Origin: Nannobrachium achirus
Lineage: Eukaryota; Chordata; Actinopteri; Myctophiformes; Myctophidae
Direction: 5' to 3'
Length of the DNA: 64,000 nt
Assembly: GCA_963921795.1 (NCBI GenBank)
Contig: OY997659.1
Location: 19,875,734 to 19,939,733 of the forward strand
Shown here: piece after piece, positions 9,813-21,035 of the stretch
How the letters are laid out: every line of letters begins with the position of its first letter
Numbering within the stretch: the first letter of the stretch is position 1
Made by a program: the position numbers and the translations under genes
The notes under the pieces: generated by a model
Seen by the model: only the letters and a program-made list of their open reading frames with translations
Told to the model about the DNA's origin: nothing
Databases searched by the model: none

Positions 9813-10186
9813 AAGATATTTAGTGTAGAGCTAAAACAGGAGGGAAGGGACATATAGTAGAGAGGGAGACGCCAATCAACTAAGTAGGGTTATAGTGGAT
9901 ACGTTGCTTGTGATTGTTTCTATAGAACCTTATAGACATTGTCATGTCACGTTGAGTCATGCAGAGCCCTGTTTATAGACAGACGTGTTTGTGTGCAAAT
10001 ACTGTAGCTCACATGAGACTGTGATAAAGTTTCAATGGATTTGTCAAATTAAAAGTCGCTCCCCAGTCATGCTCTCTAATCTGACATTCTGGTCTCTCTC
10101 TCTCTCTCTCTTTCTCTCCTTCTCTCACAAAATCAAGTTCAAGCAAACTCACAACTCACTCTCCATCAGACTCTTTCTCTCTCTAA

Positions 10187-10312
10187 TATGGTTCTCAAAG
10201 TGGGGTCTGAGGATCCCCAGGGTCCCACCAAATATAACTCGAGCAGTGTACAGTACAGAGTTAAACTAGAATTGAATATTTCAATAATAACGTTTTGTTG
10301 CTTGTTGTTTTC
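10187..10312 (+). repeat. hAT-like end fragment (GGTTCTCAAAGTGGGGTC)
   Basis: TGGTTCTCAAAGTGGGGTCT and GGATCCCCAGGG match the minus-strand fragment at 14690-14758. The end of this interval (AACTAGAATTGAATATTTCA) recurs inverted at 12634-12655. Confidence 0.45.
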
Positions 10313-10316
10313 TTAA

Positions 10317-10661
10317 CCTCACTCAATGCCAAATGCCCAAATGGCTCCAAGGTAGCTGTGCCCTGATTTTGTATGTTTTTCTTTGCCATGCAATGATTTT
10401 TTTTTTTTTTTTTTTATAATTTTGGTTAATTTTGGTTCCAGAGATAGAGCTGTTTGAATGAAAAAAAGTGTCCATCCACTAGAATGGACACACATTTTCT
10501 CAATCAGCTAAGCGAGGGAGCCAACACACAAACAGAGAAAACCATCTCTCTGATCTCAGGTCATTTTGACATCTTAAAAAAAAAAAAAAAAAAAATGAAA
10601 AAAAAAAAAATCTATACAAAAAACACAAAAGACGTCAAAGACGTCATTGGCATTGAGTGAG
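10317..10661. mobile_element. TTAA-flanked MITE (CTCACTCAATGCC ends)
   Basis: TTAA at 10313-10316 and 10662-10665 flank inverted ends CTCACTCAATGCC / GGCATTGAGTGAG. The interior includes a 19-base T run near 10398, a perfect TGTCCATCCACTAGAATGGACA hairpin, and two long A runs (10577-10612). A TTAA target suggests a piggyBac- or Kolobok-type non-autonomous element; which one is not resolved. Confidence 0.6.
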
Positions 10662-10669
10662 TTAATGTG

Positions 10670-11178
10670 TTAAGCCGCAGGGGGTCCGGGGGGGTAATCT
10701 GCCTAAAATGTATGGCACAAAATGACAATGATTGTGCCTAGTGTTCACCCACCAAATGTCAGCTAACCCCTGGAAATGCACAAATGATATGTATTTGGTC
10801 CACGGAGCGGCTCCATGGCCTGCCCATCCCAAAATATTTTGTTCCAGGGACCCTCAGAAGTAAATATTTGAGTTAACAAGACTGACCTATGACTGTCTTG
10901 ATCCAAGGCTAAACAAGCGAAGCTTAAACCAGCGCCCTCCAAGTTACACCACTTTTTATGTCAAGGACCCCTAAATTGACACGTATTAGCCAATGGACCA
11001 CCATGAATCACTGCTGAATCACCATGCCCATGTTAGTTAAAAAAAAATCTCTTTCACTTCAAATTGCATAAATTAGCTATTGTTCATAAGTACTGTAGTT
11101 ATAGAACTGACTGCCAACAGACTGAAAAACAATGCTGGTATAACAGCCATTCACACTGAGTGTAATAGTTTGGACAAT
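10670..11178. repeat. Fragments of hAT-like repeat B
   Basis: GATATGTATTTGGTCCACGG, CCCAAAATATTTTGTTCCAG, GGACCCTCAGAAG at 10788-10865 and TTTATGTCAAGGACCCCTAA at 10956-10975 match parts of the B repeat present at 22372, 35272, 55680 and 57420. Confidence 0.5.
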
Positions 11179-11567
<389 letters not shown>

Positions 11568-11568
11568 A

Positions 11569-11638
11569 AGAGCTGTTTGGTAGGACTTGTTAGGGGGTCC
11601 CCCCTAACTTGTTTTGAGGTTCGAATCCTCAGAGCTCT
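11569..11638 (+). other. tRNA-shaped sequence (SINE head or tRNA pseudogene)
   Basis: AGAGCTG at the start pairs 6/7 with GAGCTCT at the end. A perfect 5-bp T-stem TGAGG/CCTCA carries the loop TTCGAAT, giving a B-box (GGTTCGAATCC). TTAGG/CCTAA forms an anticodon-like stem, but the position before the would-be anticodon is G rather than U and the D-arm is poor. So a functional tRNA is unlikely; a SINE head is the better guess. Confidence 0.35.
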
Positions 11639-12179
11639 CTGTGCTAAAGCCACATGTATCTGTTGCAAGAGATTTATGTGAAATGTGAAATATAGAATTC
11701 TATATTTCAAGAACAGTTGGGCTAAATTAAGAACCCAGCCCTATTCACACTGGCCAGAGGGAGTTGTTAACACAGGGACCTATGTTTGAATGCCCCACTG
11801 GAATGACAAAGAGAACAAAACATGCGTATGCAATGAGTCTAACCAATTGACCAAGTGACACCTTTCGATTGTCTGTGTTTGCCTTGAGAGGGAGGGAGGG
11901 GATGCCAGGATGAGTCTGATGATGTCTTTCACACCTCTTCTGTCTTTCTAGGGCATGGGGGCCATTGTGTTGCAAAAAGGTTCCAGACACCTTTTGAAAG
12001 AGTTGTAGGACTATTAGCGATGGCCTGTCTGGTTTAGATTTGACTGACTATCAGTGATGGCCTCTAATTTTCTGTGCCTAGGAATTCAAAAATATGAGAA
12101 ACTCTCAACGTGAAATGTCTAATCAAAGCAAATCTATTTTTCATGCCATACGCCCATCCACACGCACCGAGGCTGGTTG

Positions 12180-12355
12180 GGGCACAAATGGAACGTGACT
12201 GGGACAATTGGAACGCCACGAGAAATGGAACGCCACAGGGAGAAATGGAACACCACGTGGAGCGAGGCTTCAGAATGGTAACATTTCCCCATACTGGCCA
12301 CGGGTCCATTTGGTTCCATTTGCACACTGTCAGAGGTAGGACACCAGAAATGCAA
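12180..12355. repeat. Repeat P, copy 1 (GGTTCCATTTG palindromic family)
   Basis: CACAAATGGAACGTGACTGG on the left opposes GGTCCATTTGGTTCCATTTG and CACACTGTCAGAGGT on the right. GAAATGGAACGCCAC is internally repeated. Other copies are at 43827-43910, 46084-46185 and 60285-60362. Confidence 0.5.
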
Positions 12356-12659
12356 CACCAGAAATGCAATTAAATGAATGAATTCAGTTCAGTGGTCACC
12401 TGTATGAAGGTGGAACAGTTTAAAAGCGCACACGGCACACATGAGTACAAAGGACCCCAATGGAAACAAGCCTTCATCTGCTTGGGCGTGAAAAATATTT
12501 CATTTTTCTCAATCCTAGTTCATTGGGTTTAAAATATTCTCTCCAAAACTACAGTATTCAACTGTACTTTCCTCTCTCTCTCCCTCTCTGTAGATAGATA
12601 GATAGATACGGCGACAAGCCACAAAACTTATTATTGAAATATTTCAATTCTAGTTTAAT

Positions 12660-14130
12660 GTGAGAGCGCACTGTCTCGCAAACAGGGAGCGCGTGTACTA
12701 TTTGATTCACTGGAGTCGGGACCCTAGCTGTCTCCGTTCTACTCTCTCTTCTCTTCTCCTTTCTCCTGCGCTAGAGACAGATAATCACCCCCTCGTTTTA
12801 GGCGGAGGGGGAACGGTGAACGAGTGTTGTCTCTTCTATGATGTGATGGGTTGTGTGCGCCGGTTTTCCATTGTTTTATTTGTTTCCCCGTCCGGTCTCC
12901 CCTCTCCTCTCTCTCCTTTCTCCTGTGGCTACAGGCAGATATCACCCCCTCGTTTTTAGGCGAAATAAGCGAATATTGCCAACAGATAGATTATATCACG
13001 GTTTCATTAAAAGGGGTGCAAATGATCTAATTCCATGATTGATTGATTGAAGAGTTTAGCACTGTTTGCAATAGAAGACGCAGTTACAATACACAACATT
13101 GGCACACACACACAGTCCCATTCCGCGACCCACCCATGGGTCGACACCCAGTACTTGGGAAACAATGCTTAAAACATCATACACACGCTGTCTGTATCTG
13201 TCGCTCTCTCTATCTCCATTAACGCACACTCACTCACTCACTCACACACACACACACGCGACGCGAGCGAAAAGCGGTTGTCCGTGGTGTAAGATAACTC
13301 TATGGGTGTAACACGTTGAAAAATAAAAAATATCCGAGCACATCGGTGCTTAATAATAAGTGAACTTTCCGACGGCGAAGTCCTTCTGATGGATTTTTCT
13401 TGGCTGTCAATGTCTCTATAGTCCAAAAAATCGCTCTGAACGTGAGTAAAACGATAGTGTACTGTGTACGCTGTATCGACTTGTCATCTAAAGCATTGCC
13501 AAATGGGAAATGTTAACTTGAGCATGTTTAAACCACTCACCGTTTTTTCCTCCTCTGCTGCAATGAATCGCTCGCCTCTGCTCGCACGAGCCGAGCACAA
13601 ACGAGGAAGGGCGAAACTTGCCGAGGCACAAATGAGGGAAGGCTGGTGGGCTGTGGCGTCGATTCCACATCTAACGAGGAGAAAGCCTCGTTAAAATACG
13701 CTAAAATACGTGCAGACAGCCTGGCTCCGCCCGGCCAAATACCTTCCGACATGTATATCGCCCTTCCCAAACCAAAGAAGGGGGGCGAAAAAGCAACTAG
13801 CAAAGCCCACGGATAGAGGAGCAGTTGATTCCACATGATCTGCACGCTGAGCGGGGGCGGCGCCCACTGACTTCAATAGAATACGTGGAGCCAGCCGAGA
13901 GAACCGCCCGCGTTTATCATCAAGTGACATTTATCCACTTTCCATTCTGACGTCACTTCCAAAGTGATTTCCAGGGGCTAGTTAAAGACGTTTTGCTATC
14001 ACAAAACGTAATAATCATTGAGGATTTCACAGCTTATTTTAGGGTCACAGAGATGGTCCGTGGCCTAATGCATATGAAACTGGGGGTCATTGAAATTAGA
14101 AAGTTTGAGAAAGACTGCTCTAAAGCTTTC
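12660..14130. other. GC-richer interval without a recognised gene
   Basis: Contains a short (GATA)n at 12594-12607, CTCT-rich patches, an (ACTC)/(CA) run at 13226-13258 and an 8-bp hairpin TAACGAGG/CCTCGTTA at 13672-13694. Open frames are short and not conserved-looking. I see no exon I could defend. Confidence 0.4.
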
Positions 14131-14132
14131 CG

Positions 14133-14335
14133 TCTGTCTGTCTGTCTCCCTCCCTCCCTCCCTCTCTCTCTCTCTCCCTCCCTCTCCCTCTCTCCCTCTC
14201 TCTCCCTCTCTCTCCCTCCCTCTCCCTCTCTCCCTCTCTCTCTCCCTCCCTCTCCCTCTCTCCCTCTCTCTCCCTCTCTCTCTCCCTAGCTCTCTCTCTC
14301 TCCCTCCCTCTCTCTCTCTCCCATGTCTCTCTCCC
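14133..14335. repeat. Polypyrimidine (CT/CCCT)n tract, ~200 bp
   Basis: An almost pure C/T strand built of CCCT, CTCT and CCCTCTCT units, beginning with a (GTCT)n lead-in. Candidate triplex/H-DNA-forming tract; frames through it are Ser/Leu/Pro or Arg/Glu artefacts. Confidence 0.95.
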
Positions 14336-14539
14336 ACACTTCCTCCCTGGGTCACATGACTCATGCATTCTTGTCCATTTCTAACCTACTCCAAATTAGA
14401 CCGTGATTGACCATAACACATCCCTCTGCCAAGAAAACAGACAAGTCCAGCATTGCCTTGTAATTAATTAACTGTGTAATTAGAAGAGACACACAATAGA
14501 TGACGTCAGAGAGACACAGAGGACCTGTCACAAGGCTAT

Positions 14540-14540
<1 letters not shown>

Positions 14541-14602
<62 letters not shown>

Positions 14603-14612
14603 TGCGTGCGTG
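14541..14612. repeat. (GT)n plus (GCGT)n microsatellite
   Basis: GT run passing into GCGT units, same structure as 434-510. Confidence 0.95.
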
Positions 14613-14689
14613 TGTGTGGGTGTACACAATGTGACTCATTTTTGTTTCATGAATGCTTGCTTTACATTCCTTAATCAGTGTGGACATAC

Positions 14690-14758
14690 CCAGTCCAGCT
14701 GGGAGCTGTCCCTGGAACTCCCCTGGAGGATCTCCTGACCCCACTTTGAGAACCACTG
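14690..14758 (-). repeat. hAT-like end fragment
   Basis: On the minus strand: CCAGTGGTTCTCAAAGTGGG then GTCAGGAGATCCTCC. Matches 10187 and resembles the hAT-type CAGTGGTTCTCA termini. Confidence 0.5.
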
Positions 14759-14779
14759 GCCAGTCGACAGATTAACAGG

Positions 14780-15300
14780 TTGTAAGAGGCAGATTGTGAA
14801 CAATGATTGCTTGAGGATATTATTAGAACGTTGCATAGGAAAACGTACAGTTTAATGACAGTACAGTTCACTGGTACAAGGTCAACTAAAAGGAGATCCC
14901 AGTAAGATTTACAGCTTATTTACACAGGATGCCTTTATGTATCTCATATAAGATTGAAAGACAGACGGATAGAATACAGTACTATGCATAGGATATCATC
15001 AATAACAACAAAGAAAGAAGCAGTTAAGCAGAAGAGAAAAAAAAGGATAGAAAAAATATTTACAGTCAATTATTGGTTTCGAATAGCAGGTGACTTTTCA
15101 GGACGATTTTGAAGGAAGCTAGGGATTTGCACTCCTTTAGGGCCTGCAGTAGGGCGTTCCACATGTTAGTGCAGGAGAACGAATTTGTGTCAAATCTGGG
15201 TTGAACAAGATTTGTGGAGCTGACTCTGGTGTTGTAATTGTGGACAACATGGCAGAGCCATGCCTGCTTCATCGTTAGCGCTTGAGTCTGGAGTGGGTGG
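14780..15300 (-). mobile_element. 5'-truncated LINE 3' end, same family as 29806-31600
   Basis: The untranslated part (TTGCATAGGAAAACGTACAG, CACTGGTACAAGGTCAACTA, AACACAGTACTATGCA-like word) matches 29860-30005 and 61280-61345. The coding tail lies at 15066-15272. Confidence 0.75.
15066..15272 (-). pseudogene. LINE reverse transcriptase C-terminal fragment
   Basis: Minus-strand frame ends ...CTNMWNALLQALKECKSL then ASFKIVLKSHLL before a stop. The MWNAL-P-A-K-C-SLASFK pattern is a non-LTR retrotransposon C-terminus and is closely parallel to MWNALPKAIKDCGSLASFK at 30120-30220. Only about 68 codons remain. Confidence 0.75.
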
Positions 15301-15359
15301 CAGGAGAGTTATTTTGGTTGCTATAGGGTGGGAACGTGGCGTTAGCAACAACCTAATGT

Positions 15360-15945
15360 TTTTTTTTTTTTTTTTTCAAGGTTTCTTTATTATTTTTACA
15401 ACTTGTATATGAATTCACAAAAATATACAAAGAATGATGTATTTTTTACCCTCCCACCCCCCCAAAGTTCTCGCTCCGAAAGAGCCACAACCCTGGTGTC
15501 CTGTACCCTTATCAATAGAAAAGAAAAGAGAATAATAATCATAGTGATGATAATAAGAAAGAAAAAATGTAAATAAGCACATTTACATGAACAATAGAGC
15601 GCAGTAAAGATTATCATTAAAAATGAATAAAATACATTCAATAAAATAAAATAAAAAATAAAAACAAAACAATGGGGTCAGTAATATGGTTTAATTGATG
15701 TCAGCAGCCTTCATCCTCTCAATATGTGTTAGGAAAGGTTGCCAAATGGCAAAGAATTTCAGATCGCCCTCGAATCCTCTTGTGGAGTAACGGATCTTTT
15801 CCAAAGTCAAGTGATGCATAACATCATTAACCCATGCTTTATACGTTGGTGGGAGTTTTTCTTTCCAATTAAGCAGTATCAGTCGCCTAGCCAAAAGGGA
15901 TGCAAAGGCTATCATATTTTTTTCACTGCGACTTAGATGTATTTC
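15360..15945 (-). mobile_element. 5'-truncated L1-type LINE with poly(A) tail
   Basis: A T run at 15360-15376 is the poly(A) tail of a minus-strand insertion. An AT-rich 3' region and a 74-codon C-terminal frame (15691-15915) follow. No flanking duplication could be identified by eye. Confidence 0.75.
15691..15915 (-). pseudogene. L1-like ORF2 C-terminal fragment
   Basis: The frame reads FASLLARRLILLNWKEKLPP, WVNDVMHHLTLEKIRY, then KFFAIWQPFLTHIE and a stop. The 'LLARRLIL-W', 'LEKIR' and 'F-IWQPFL' blocks are characteristic of the end of L1-clade ORF2 in fish. The reverse transcriptase and endonuclease domains are missing. Confidence 0.8.
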
Positions 15946-17057
15946 TTACTGGGTAAACAGGGTTACCAATCGAAGGATTGAAGGCTTCTCTTCTTGTCCA
16001 ATCAGAATCCACCGTTTAAGTTAAATTTTGATTTTTATTACAGTGGTTACAAGTAAAGCTTTTGACAAATGGAAATCAGTGAACAAATCACTATATCGAC
16101 TCTATGCATGGAAAATACTACCAATGTTATCTTATTATTTTATTATTCTATTCTTCATTATTGTTTTGTATATTATCTTTTTTATTATTTATTATTTGCT
16201 GTTATTTGAAGTAGTTTCATATGTGTCATCAAATGGCTAATTACACTTATATTACTTTATTACACGTATTACTTTTTAAAATGAATTATCAAACTGGTAT
16301 AGGTAATTATTTTGATCAAATGATTTCATGCACTCATTATTCTGTATAATTGTTGTGATTAAACTCATGTTTTATGAAATGAAACTCCTATTTTAGCAAA
16401 TCCAAATTCCAGAAATGTTATGCTACAGTGTATACTTATTATAACATAAACAATATGCTTTATCATATAAAAAAAAACCGAGTGAAATGGAGATCGTTTG
16501 TCAACGGCCTATGCACCCAAGAGGAGCAAAGGGCTTAAGTCAAGTAAGTTTATCATATATTTATACATCATACATAAAATGAAACAAAACCATGTATTCC
16601 TACTTAGACATCACACATACAGTAGGTAACATTCAATGAACTGGATAAAAGTCTGTTGGGTCACTAGCCTAAGATAAATGGTCGATCACAACAGTACTAC
16701 AATCTCTGAATTAACAGTGAATAAGGAAACAGAAAGAAAATATGGACGTGTATTATTCAAACATCTGGATATACTGTATATTACAACTGTGATATGCCAG
16801 CTGAGCAGCCGTTGAAATTAGTGTGTGATTTTAACTGAAGATCCAAAGCTAATCGGCATGGAATAAAACCGGACAAATAAACAAACCTTGTCCCTTATTC
16901 AACATACATTTGTCATAATTATGACAAAGTACATAATAGGGCTTAAGTGGTTAACGTACATAAAAACCAATTGAAATGGAAATTCAATTTATATTCCTGT
17001 TTACTTGTTAATTTATTATTCATTTGTTATTCTTCTTATTTGAGAATTCATTCATAC
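15946..17057. other. AT-rich interval without a recognised gene
   Basis: Low-complexity AT-rich DNA. A 20-bp perfect palindrome TTTGTCATAATTATGACAAA lies at 16910-16929. No coding or repeat family signal beyond that. Confidence 0.5.
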
Positions 17058-17065
17058 TGTATGAC

Positions 17066-17396
17066 TAGGGATGGAGCTCGAAACAAGGGTCCGCTACAAA
17101 CTTGATAACAAATTCATCGAGTACCCGGTATCAATAAGCTTTGGGTTTATCAAGCTTGTTATCGAGCATAGCGGCCCATGACATCATGTTTAAACAATCA
17201 AGACAAGAGGCGATCAAGGAATGATTACAGTACCATTAATAATATAAAGCCATTTAACACTTATTGCACACAAATGAATGATTGCTCCACAAAATATTCG
17301 AAAGCGCTCAATAGTGGGCTCGATAAAAGCCCGGCTCAATAAGCAGGATCGATAAGGTGCTCATTAACCATAAAAAATCAACATGCTCCATCCCTA
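17066..17396. mobile_element. 331-bp hAT MITE with perfect 8-bp target duplication
   Basis: Terminal inverted repeats TAGGGATGGAGC / GCTCCATCCCTA are perfect. The 8 bases TGTATGAC occur exactly on both sides (17058-17065 and 17397-17404). The interior has further inverse pieces (GCTTTGGGTTTATCAAGCTT; GGCTCGATAAAAGCCCGGC) and no transposase frame. TIR type and 8-bp duplication are those of hAT elements. Confidence 0.9.
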
Positions 17397-18109
17397 TGTA
17401 TGACTGGATTCTGAAGTATTACGATTATAACTACACATTGTTATGATTATTATGTCTGAATGGATTGTCCCAGAAGGGAAGGTAAACAATGAAGATAAGG
17501 AGCATAGGAGCGTGCTTATACTGGGAGAGAAGAACTGCTTAGCCAAAATACTGAATCTACGGTACATTGAAATTACATTTGTATGTTGGGGTTAACCTAC
17601 CATCCTCCTGGAACTCTGTATGTAGGCCTACTGTAGGTTTCAAGTTGTCACCTGTTACGCTCCGAGACAACCGGATACTGTCCGTATTCCGGGTATTGCT
17701 TTGTCTATTCTCATTTCAATCCGTAACTCTCACTTACACATCATCTTTTCCTTACACTATTGTCATCTGTTGTATCAAATAAATCCAATGACATTTAGTC
17801 GCGGCACTTCATTCTCTCTCATTCTCTCACAGAGGAAACGCAACACCAACCTGTTCCTTCATTTCTCTCTCTATGAGCACTGAAACGGAGGCTCACGTTT
17901 CCGCGCAGATAGACAGACAGAGTAAACGGATCCCGTACATCTGTCTGTTGTTCTAATCCTAATGGCCGGCCTGCACTGCAGCCCACATCCTCCACATCAC
18001 ACTCCTCTCTCCTCCTAATGACTCCATTCTCCCACCATTTCAAACATCCCTTTAACCAACACATTCCTCCAGCCGTTTACACAGCTGGGGCTCACCGGCA
18101 GCCACGGTT

Positions 18110-18228
18110 TCAACGGCAGCCGGGCTGGCCGGGCCTCGCGAGGGGATTCGCACCCGCAACCGGCTGTCTCGGGGCCCCCGTAAACAAAGAGTGGGCAGTC
18201 TGCTTACTGTCCGACCTGCCCGCTCTGA
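18110..18228 (-). repeat. Possible tRNA-derived SINE head
   Basis: On the minus strand GCGGGTGCGAATCCCC at about 18142-18157 fits a B-box, preceded by GGGGCCCCGAGACAGCCGG and GGACAGTAAGCAGACTGCCC. The A-box is weak and the tail is not seen. The 172-codon plus-strand frame crossing here also runs through a MITE and is not believed. Confidence 0.3.
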
Positions 18229-18296
18229 CGTTAATTGCAATGACATTCCCAGCTCCCTCTCTCTACGTCCGTTCAAAACCCACTCCCTGCCACTTC

Positions 18297-18479
18297 ATAT
18301 ATTTTGTCGCCGTCAGGCAGAAACCTCTTATCTCCAATAGTTCTCCATCTGTTGTGCAAGAGTGTCAAGCAAAAGTACTGAAAATAGCAAATTTACAAGC
18401 TCACAGCGTCCACTTCCTGAAAAATAACAGAATAATTGTATGTCTGACATACAAGGTTTCCACCCGACAACGGCAATAT
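18297..18479. mobile_element. MITE family A, copy 2
   Basis: ATATTTTGTCGCCGTCAGGC then AGAAACCTCTTATCTCC on the left; GGTTTCCACCCGACAACGGC then AATAT on the right. The module is reduced to its left arm (CTGAAAATAGCAAATTTACA). Confidence 0.65.
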
Positions 18480-18741
18480 AATCCTCCTCTGACTCACGAT
18501 GCTGGACCCGTCGGAGAGCGAGCGCAATGTTTTTAGTTCCTTGTTAGCGGGCTATGAATAATGTGCAGTAACGGCTCGATTGTTTAGTTTCTAATTTTTA
18601 TGGAGAGCGGGCAGCCACCTCTCTGTGGTAGTTTATTAGGTTTTTATCACAGCAGTGAAAGGAACCTGTGGTGAGAAAGAAATATGTCAGCGTTGGCCGG
18701 AGCCAGGAAGCTAAACTCACACGTCACCGTCCGGCGAATGT

Positions 18742-19117
18742 TCCTACCATAGGAGACGCGTGTGCATGAATTAGAAAGCGCGGCCTGTGATTGGCTGGAG
18801 CGGAGTTCTGGAGCGCTCGGCTGTGGTCACTTGGACTGCGCGGGCGGGTGTGAATGCGTTTATCGTGGACAGGGCGTTTATCGTGGGCTTGCCCAGGCCT
18901 TACGGCCTGGGCATAAATATAACGATTGCATTCACCACGGCTTCGTAACTCGCGCGGCGCTCCGCCGGCCGCGCGGCCCTGGCCCGCTCTTCGCGGCCAC
19001 TCGCGCCTGCGGCGCTCGGGGGCGAAGAGCAGGACCAAGGTCCGCTGGCCTTCGCGCCGCTTGCAATGTCGTGGACAATAAAACGAGCGCTCCTTCAAAC
19101 GGCGTCTCCTACGGTAG
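18742..19117. mobile_element. GC-rich inverted-repeat element, 376 bp
   Basis: CCTACCATAGGAGACGC (18742-18758) is inverted at 19101-19117 with one mismatch. Inside is a second imperfect palindrome centred on GCCCAGGCC-TTAC-GGCCTGGGC, with GTGAATGCGTTTATCGT and its partner AACGATTGCATTCAC outside it. The rest is CpG-rich. The 128-codon frame it holds shows no domain. The terminal repeats argue for a non-autonomous DNA element rather than a CpG island, but no clear target duplication is seen. Confidence 0.5.
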
Positions 19118-19670
19118 GATTAATAGCGTGCCGTACACAGCTCTATAGGCGAGGTAACAAAGCCTGCTGGGTAAACGTAGTGTTTCAGCCATCTACTATA
19201 ATGCGGTGCTGCTTAACCAAAATTACTATAGGATAAAAAAAATAAAAAATAAAAAAGACAATTTAAAATCTTTTTACAGGTTTTGTAATTCTGTGTCAAC
19301 AATTTGCACTGGAACCTAAATGTTGCATTGTCCATGCAGTCAGGAGTGACTCACTATAGCAAGTTAACTCAATAAGAATTTGCTAATAATGACCATTTAA
19401 AGCAAAATGACAGCTTGGTGGCGTTTTGGATTGTGTACTAGTGTCCTTTTCATGACGTAACTCCAAATAATTGCTCCATTGATTAAATATTTTCAGGTAC
19501 AATAAAGAAAATTGTATTGCACACTGGAACAGATCTCAAAGTAATTTTTTTTAGGCCAACCAAAAAACTTCCTGTGGATTGTAGATCGGCTGTTTTCGCT
19601 ATTCGTCGTAGACCATGAAGAAGGGCTGAAGTGGTTTTAACACATATCTCGCTCTCTCCATCTGCCTCCT

Positions 19671-19673
<3 letters not shown>

Positions 19674-19720
<47 letters not shown>

Positions 19721-19722
19721 GC

Positions 19723-19819
<97 letters not shown>
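19674..19819. repeat. (TC)n-(AC)n compound microsatellite, ~146 bp
   Basis: TC run to about 19709 passing directly into a long AC run. A single module arm (GTAGATCGGCTGTTTTC) lies just upstream at 19580-19597. Confidence 0.96.
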
Positions 19820-19821
<2 letters not shown>

Positions 19822-20047
19822 CGCGCCCGCCTGGCAGCAACAACACAGGAACAAATGGTGGTCATAAAAAGGGCTTTTGGAGGCTTCCCAGGTCTTAACA
19901 TCCTCAGTGCTGTTCAGGTATACTTTCTTCTCCTCCTTAGACATGTCAGCCCCCCCACCCATCCAATCTCTCTAGAACCATGAACCATGCACAAGGCCAA
20001 CAGCCCTAGACACTTGTCTGGCAGCCAAGAAGAAGAAGTGGAAGAAG

Positions 20048-20523
20048 CAGTGATGTAAAGTAACTAATTCCATTCCATAGTACTGTACTTGAGTACAATG
20101 TTGAGGTATGTGTTCTTTACTTGAGTATTTCCAATTTCCAATATAATATTTTGACTTCTAGTCCACTACATCTCGGATCCACATTTTGTACTTTTACTCC
20201 ACTACATTTTTTTGAAAACTTTAGTTACTAGTTACTTTACACATATACATGATAATATTATAAAACATAAATGAACCACTTTAGCCCTATTTTATACCTT
20301 GGCTATTTGAAAATAGCCAATCTACAAGATCACAACGCGACGCATCGCGGCGCGTTGTGAGCTTGTAGATCGGCTATTTTCAAACATTTTGATGCCAACA
20401 CATTCATACTTTTACTCAAAAACATTTAGAATTCCAGACTTTTACTTGTAACAGAGTATTTCTATATTGCATTGTTGATACTTTTACTTAAGAAAAATAT
20501 GTGAGCACTTTTTTCCACCACTG
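20048..20523. mobile_element. 476-bp hAT MITE family D (CAGTGRTG ends) with module in its centre
   Basis: Ends CAGTGATG...CACCACTG are flanked by GGAAGAAG / AGAAGAAG (7 of 8 match, 20040-20047 and 20524-20531). The body (TTTACTTGAGTATTTCC, TACTTTTACTCCACTACATT, TTTTACTTGTAACAGAGTAT) is a repeat I recall as very common in teleosts. At 20306-20384 the palindromic module has 34-nt arms with two mismatches. Confidence 0.85.
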
Positions 20524-21035
20524 AGAAGAAGAAATGAAGAAGAAATGCAAGAAGAAGATGAAGAAGGAAAAGAAGACTAGAGAATGAAGACAATGAAAAA
20601 AAGTAGAGTCAGAAGAGAGTGTTGGCGGTGAAGGAGAGAGACAGAGTGGCTCCGCGGTTCTCTTGGTGGGGTTGTTTTACCTCTTCAGTTCATCTGGGGG
20701 GGTTTTGGGGGGTCTTTATTCATCCAGGTAAATGGATAGAACAGCTTCAATCAGTCGTCAGGAGAATGGGAAACTTTTAGCACTCTCACATCTTTCATGA
20801 CCTCATGATGACTCAATTTTTCATGATTTCAATTCCTGTCCAGGAGCGTACAGTACAACCATGGTGGGCCCTTTTTTTGTCACTTTAATAAAATGTAATC
20901 CCTCAAAAAAAGGAAGGAAAAATAAATCGTCTTTCTTTCGTCGTTATTGAGATATATCGGCTCTATTCATGACTGTTGTTAAAGGTATAATATTTACTGG
21001 GTTTAACATTTCCAATGCCAAAAAAATTCCAGGAA

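Noticed and set aside
11569-11638. Functional tRNA gene
   Set aside because: The base before the would-be anticodon is G, the D-arm is poor and no terminator T run follows.
18018-18536. 172-codon plus-strand frame
   Set aside because: It crosses a MITE A copy and a SINE-like segment, shows no domain and no codon bias I can see.
18762-19148. 128-codon GC-rich frame
   Set aside because: It lies inside an inverted-repeat element; high GC alone keeps stops rare. The opposite strand has an equally long frame.
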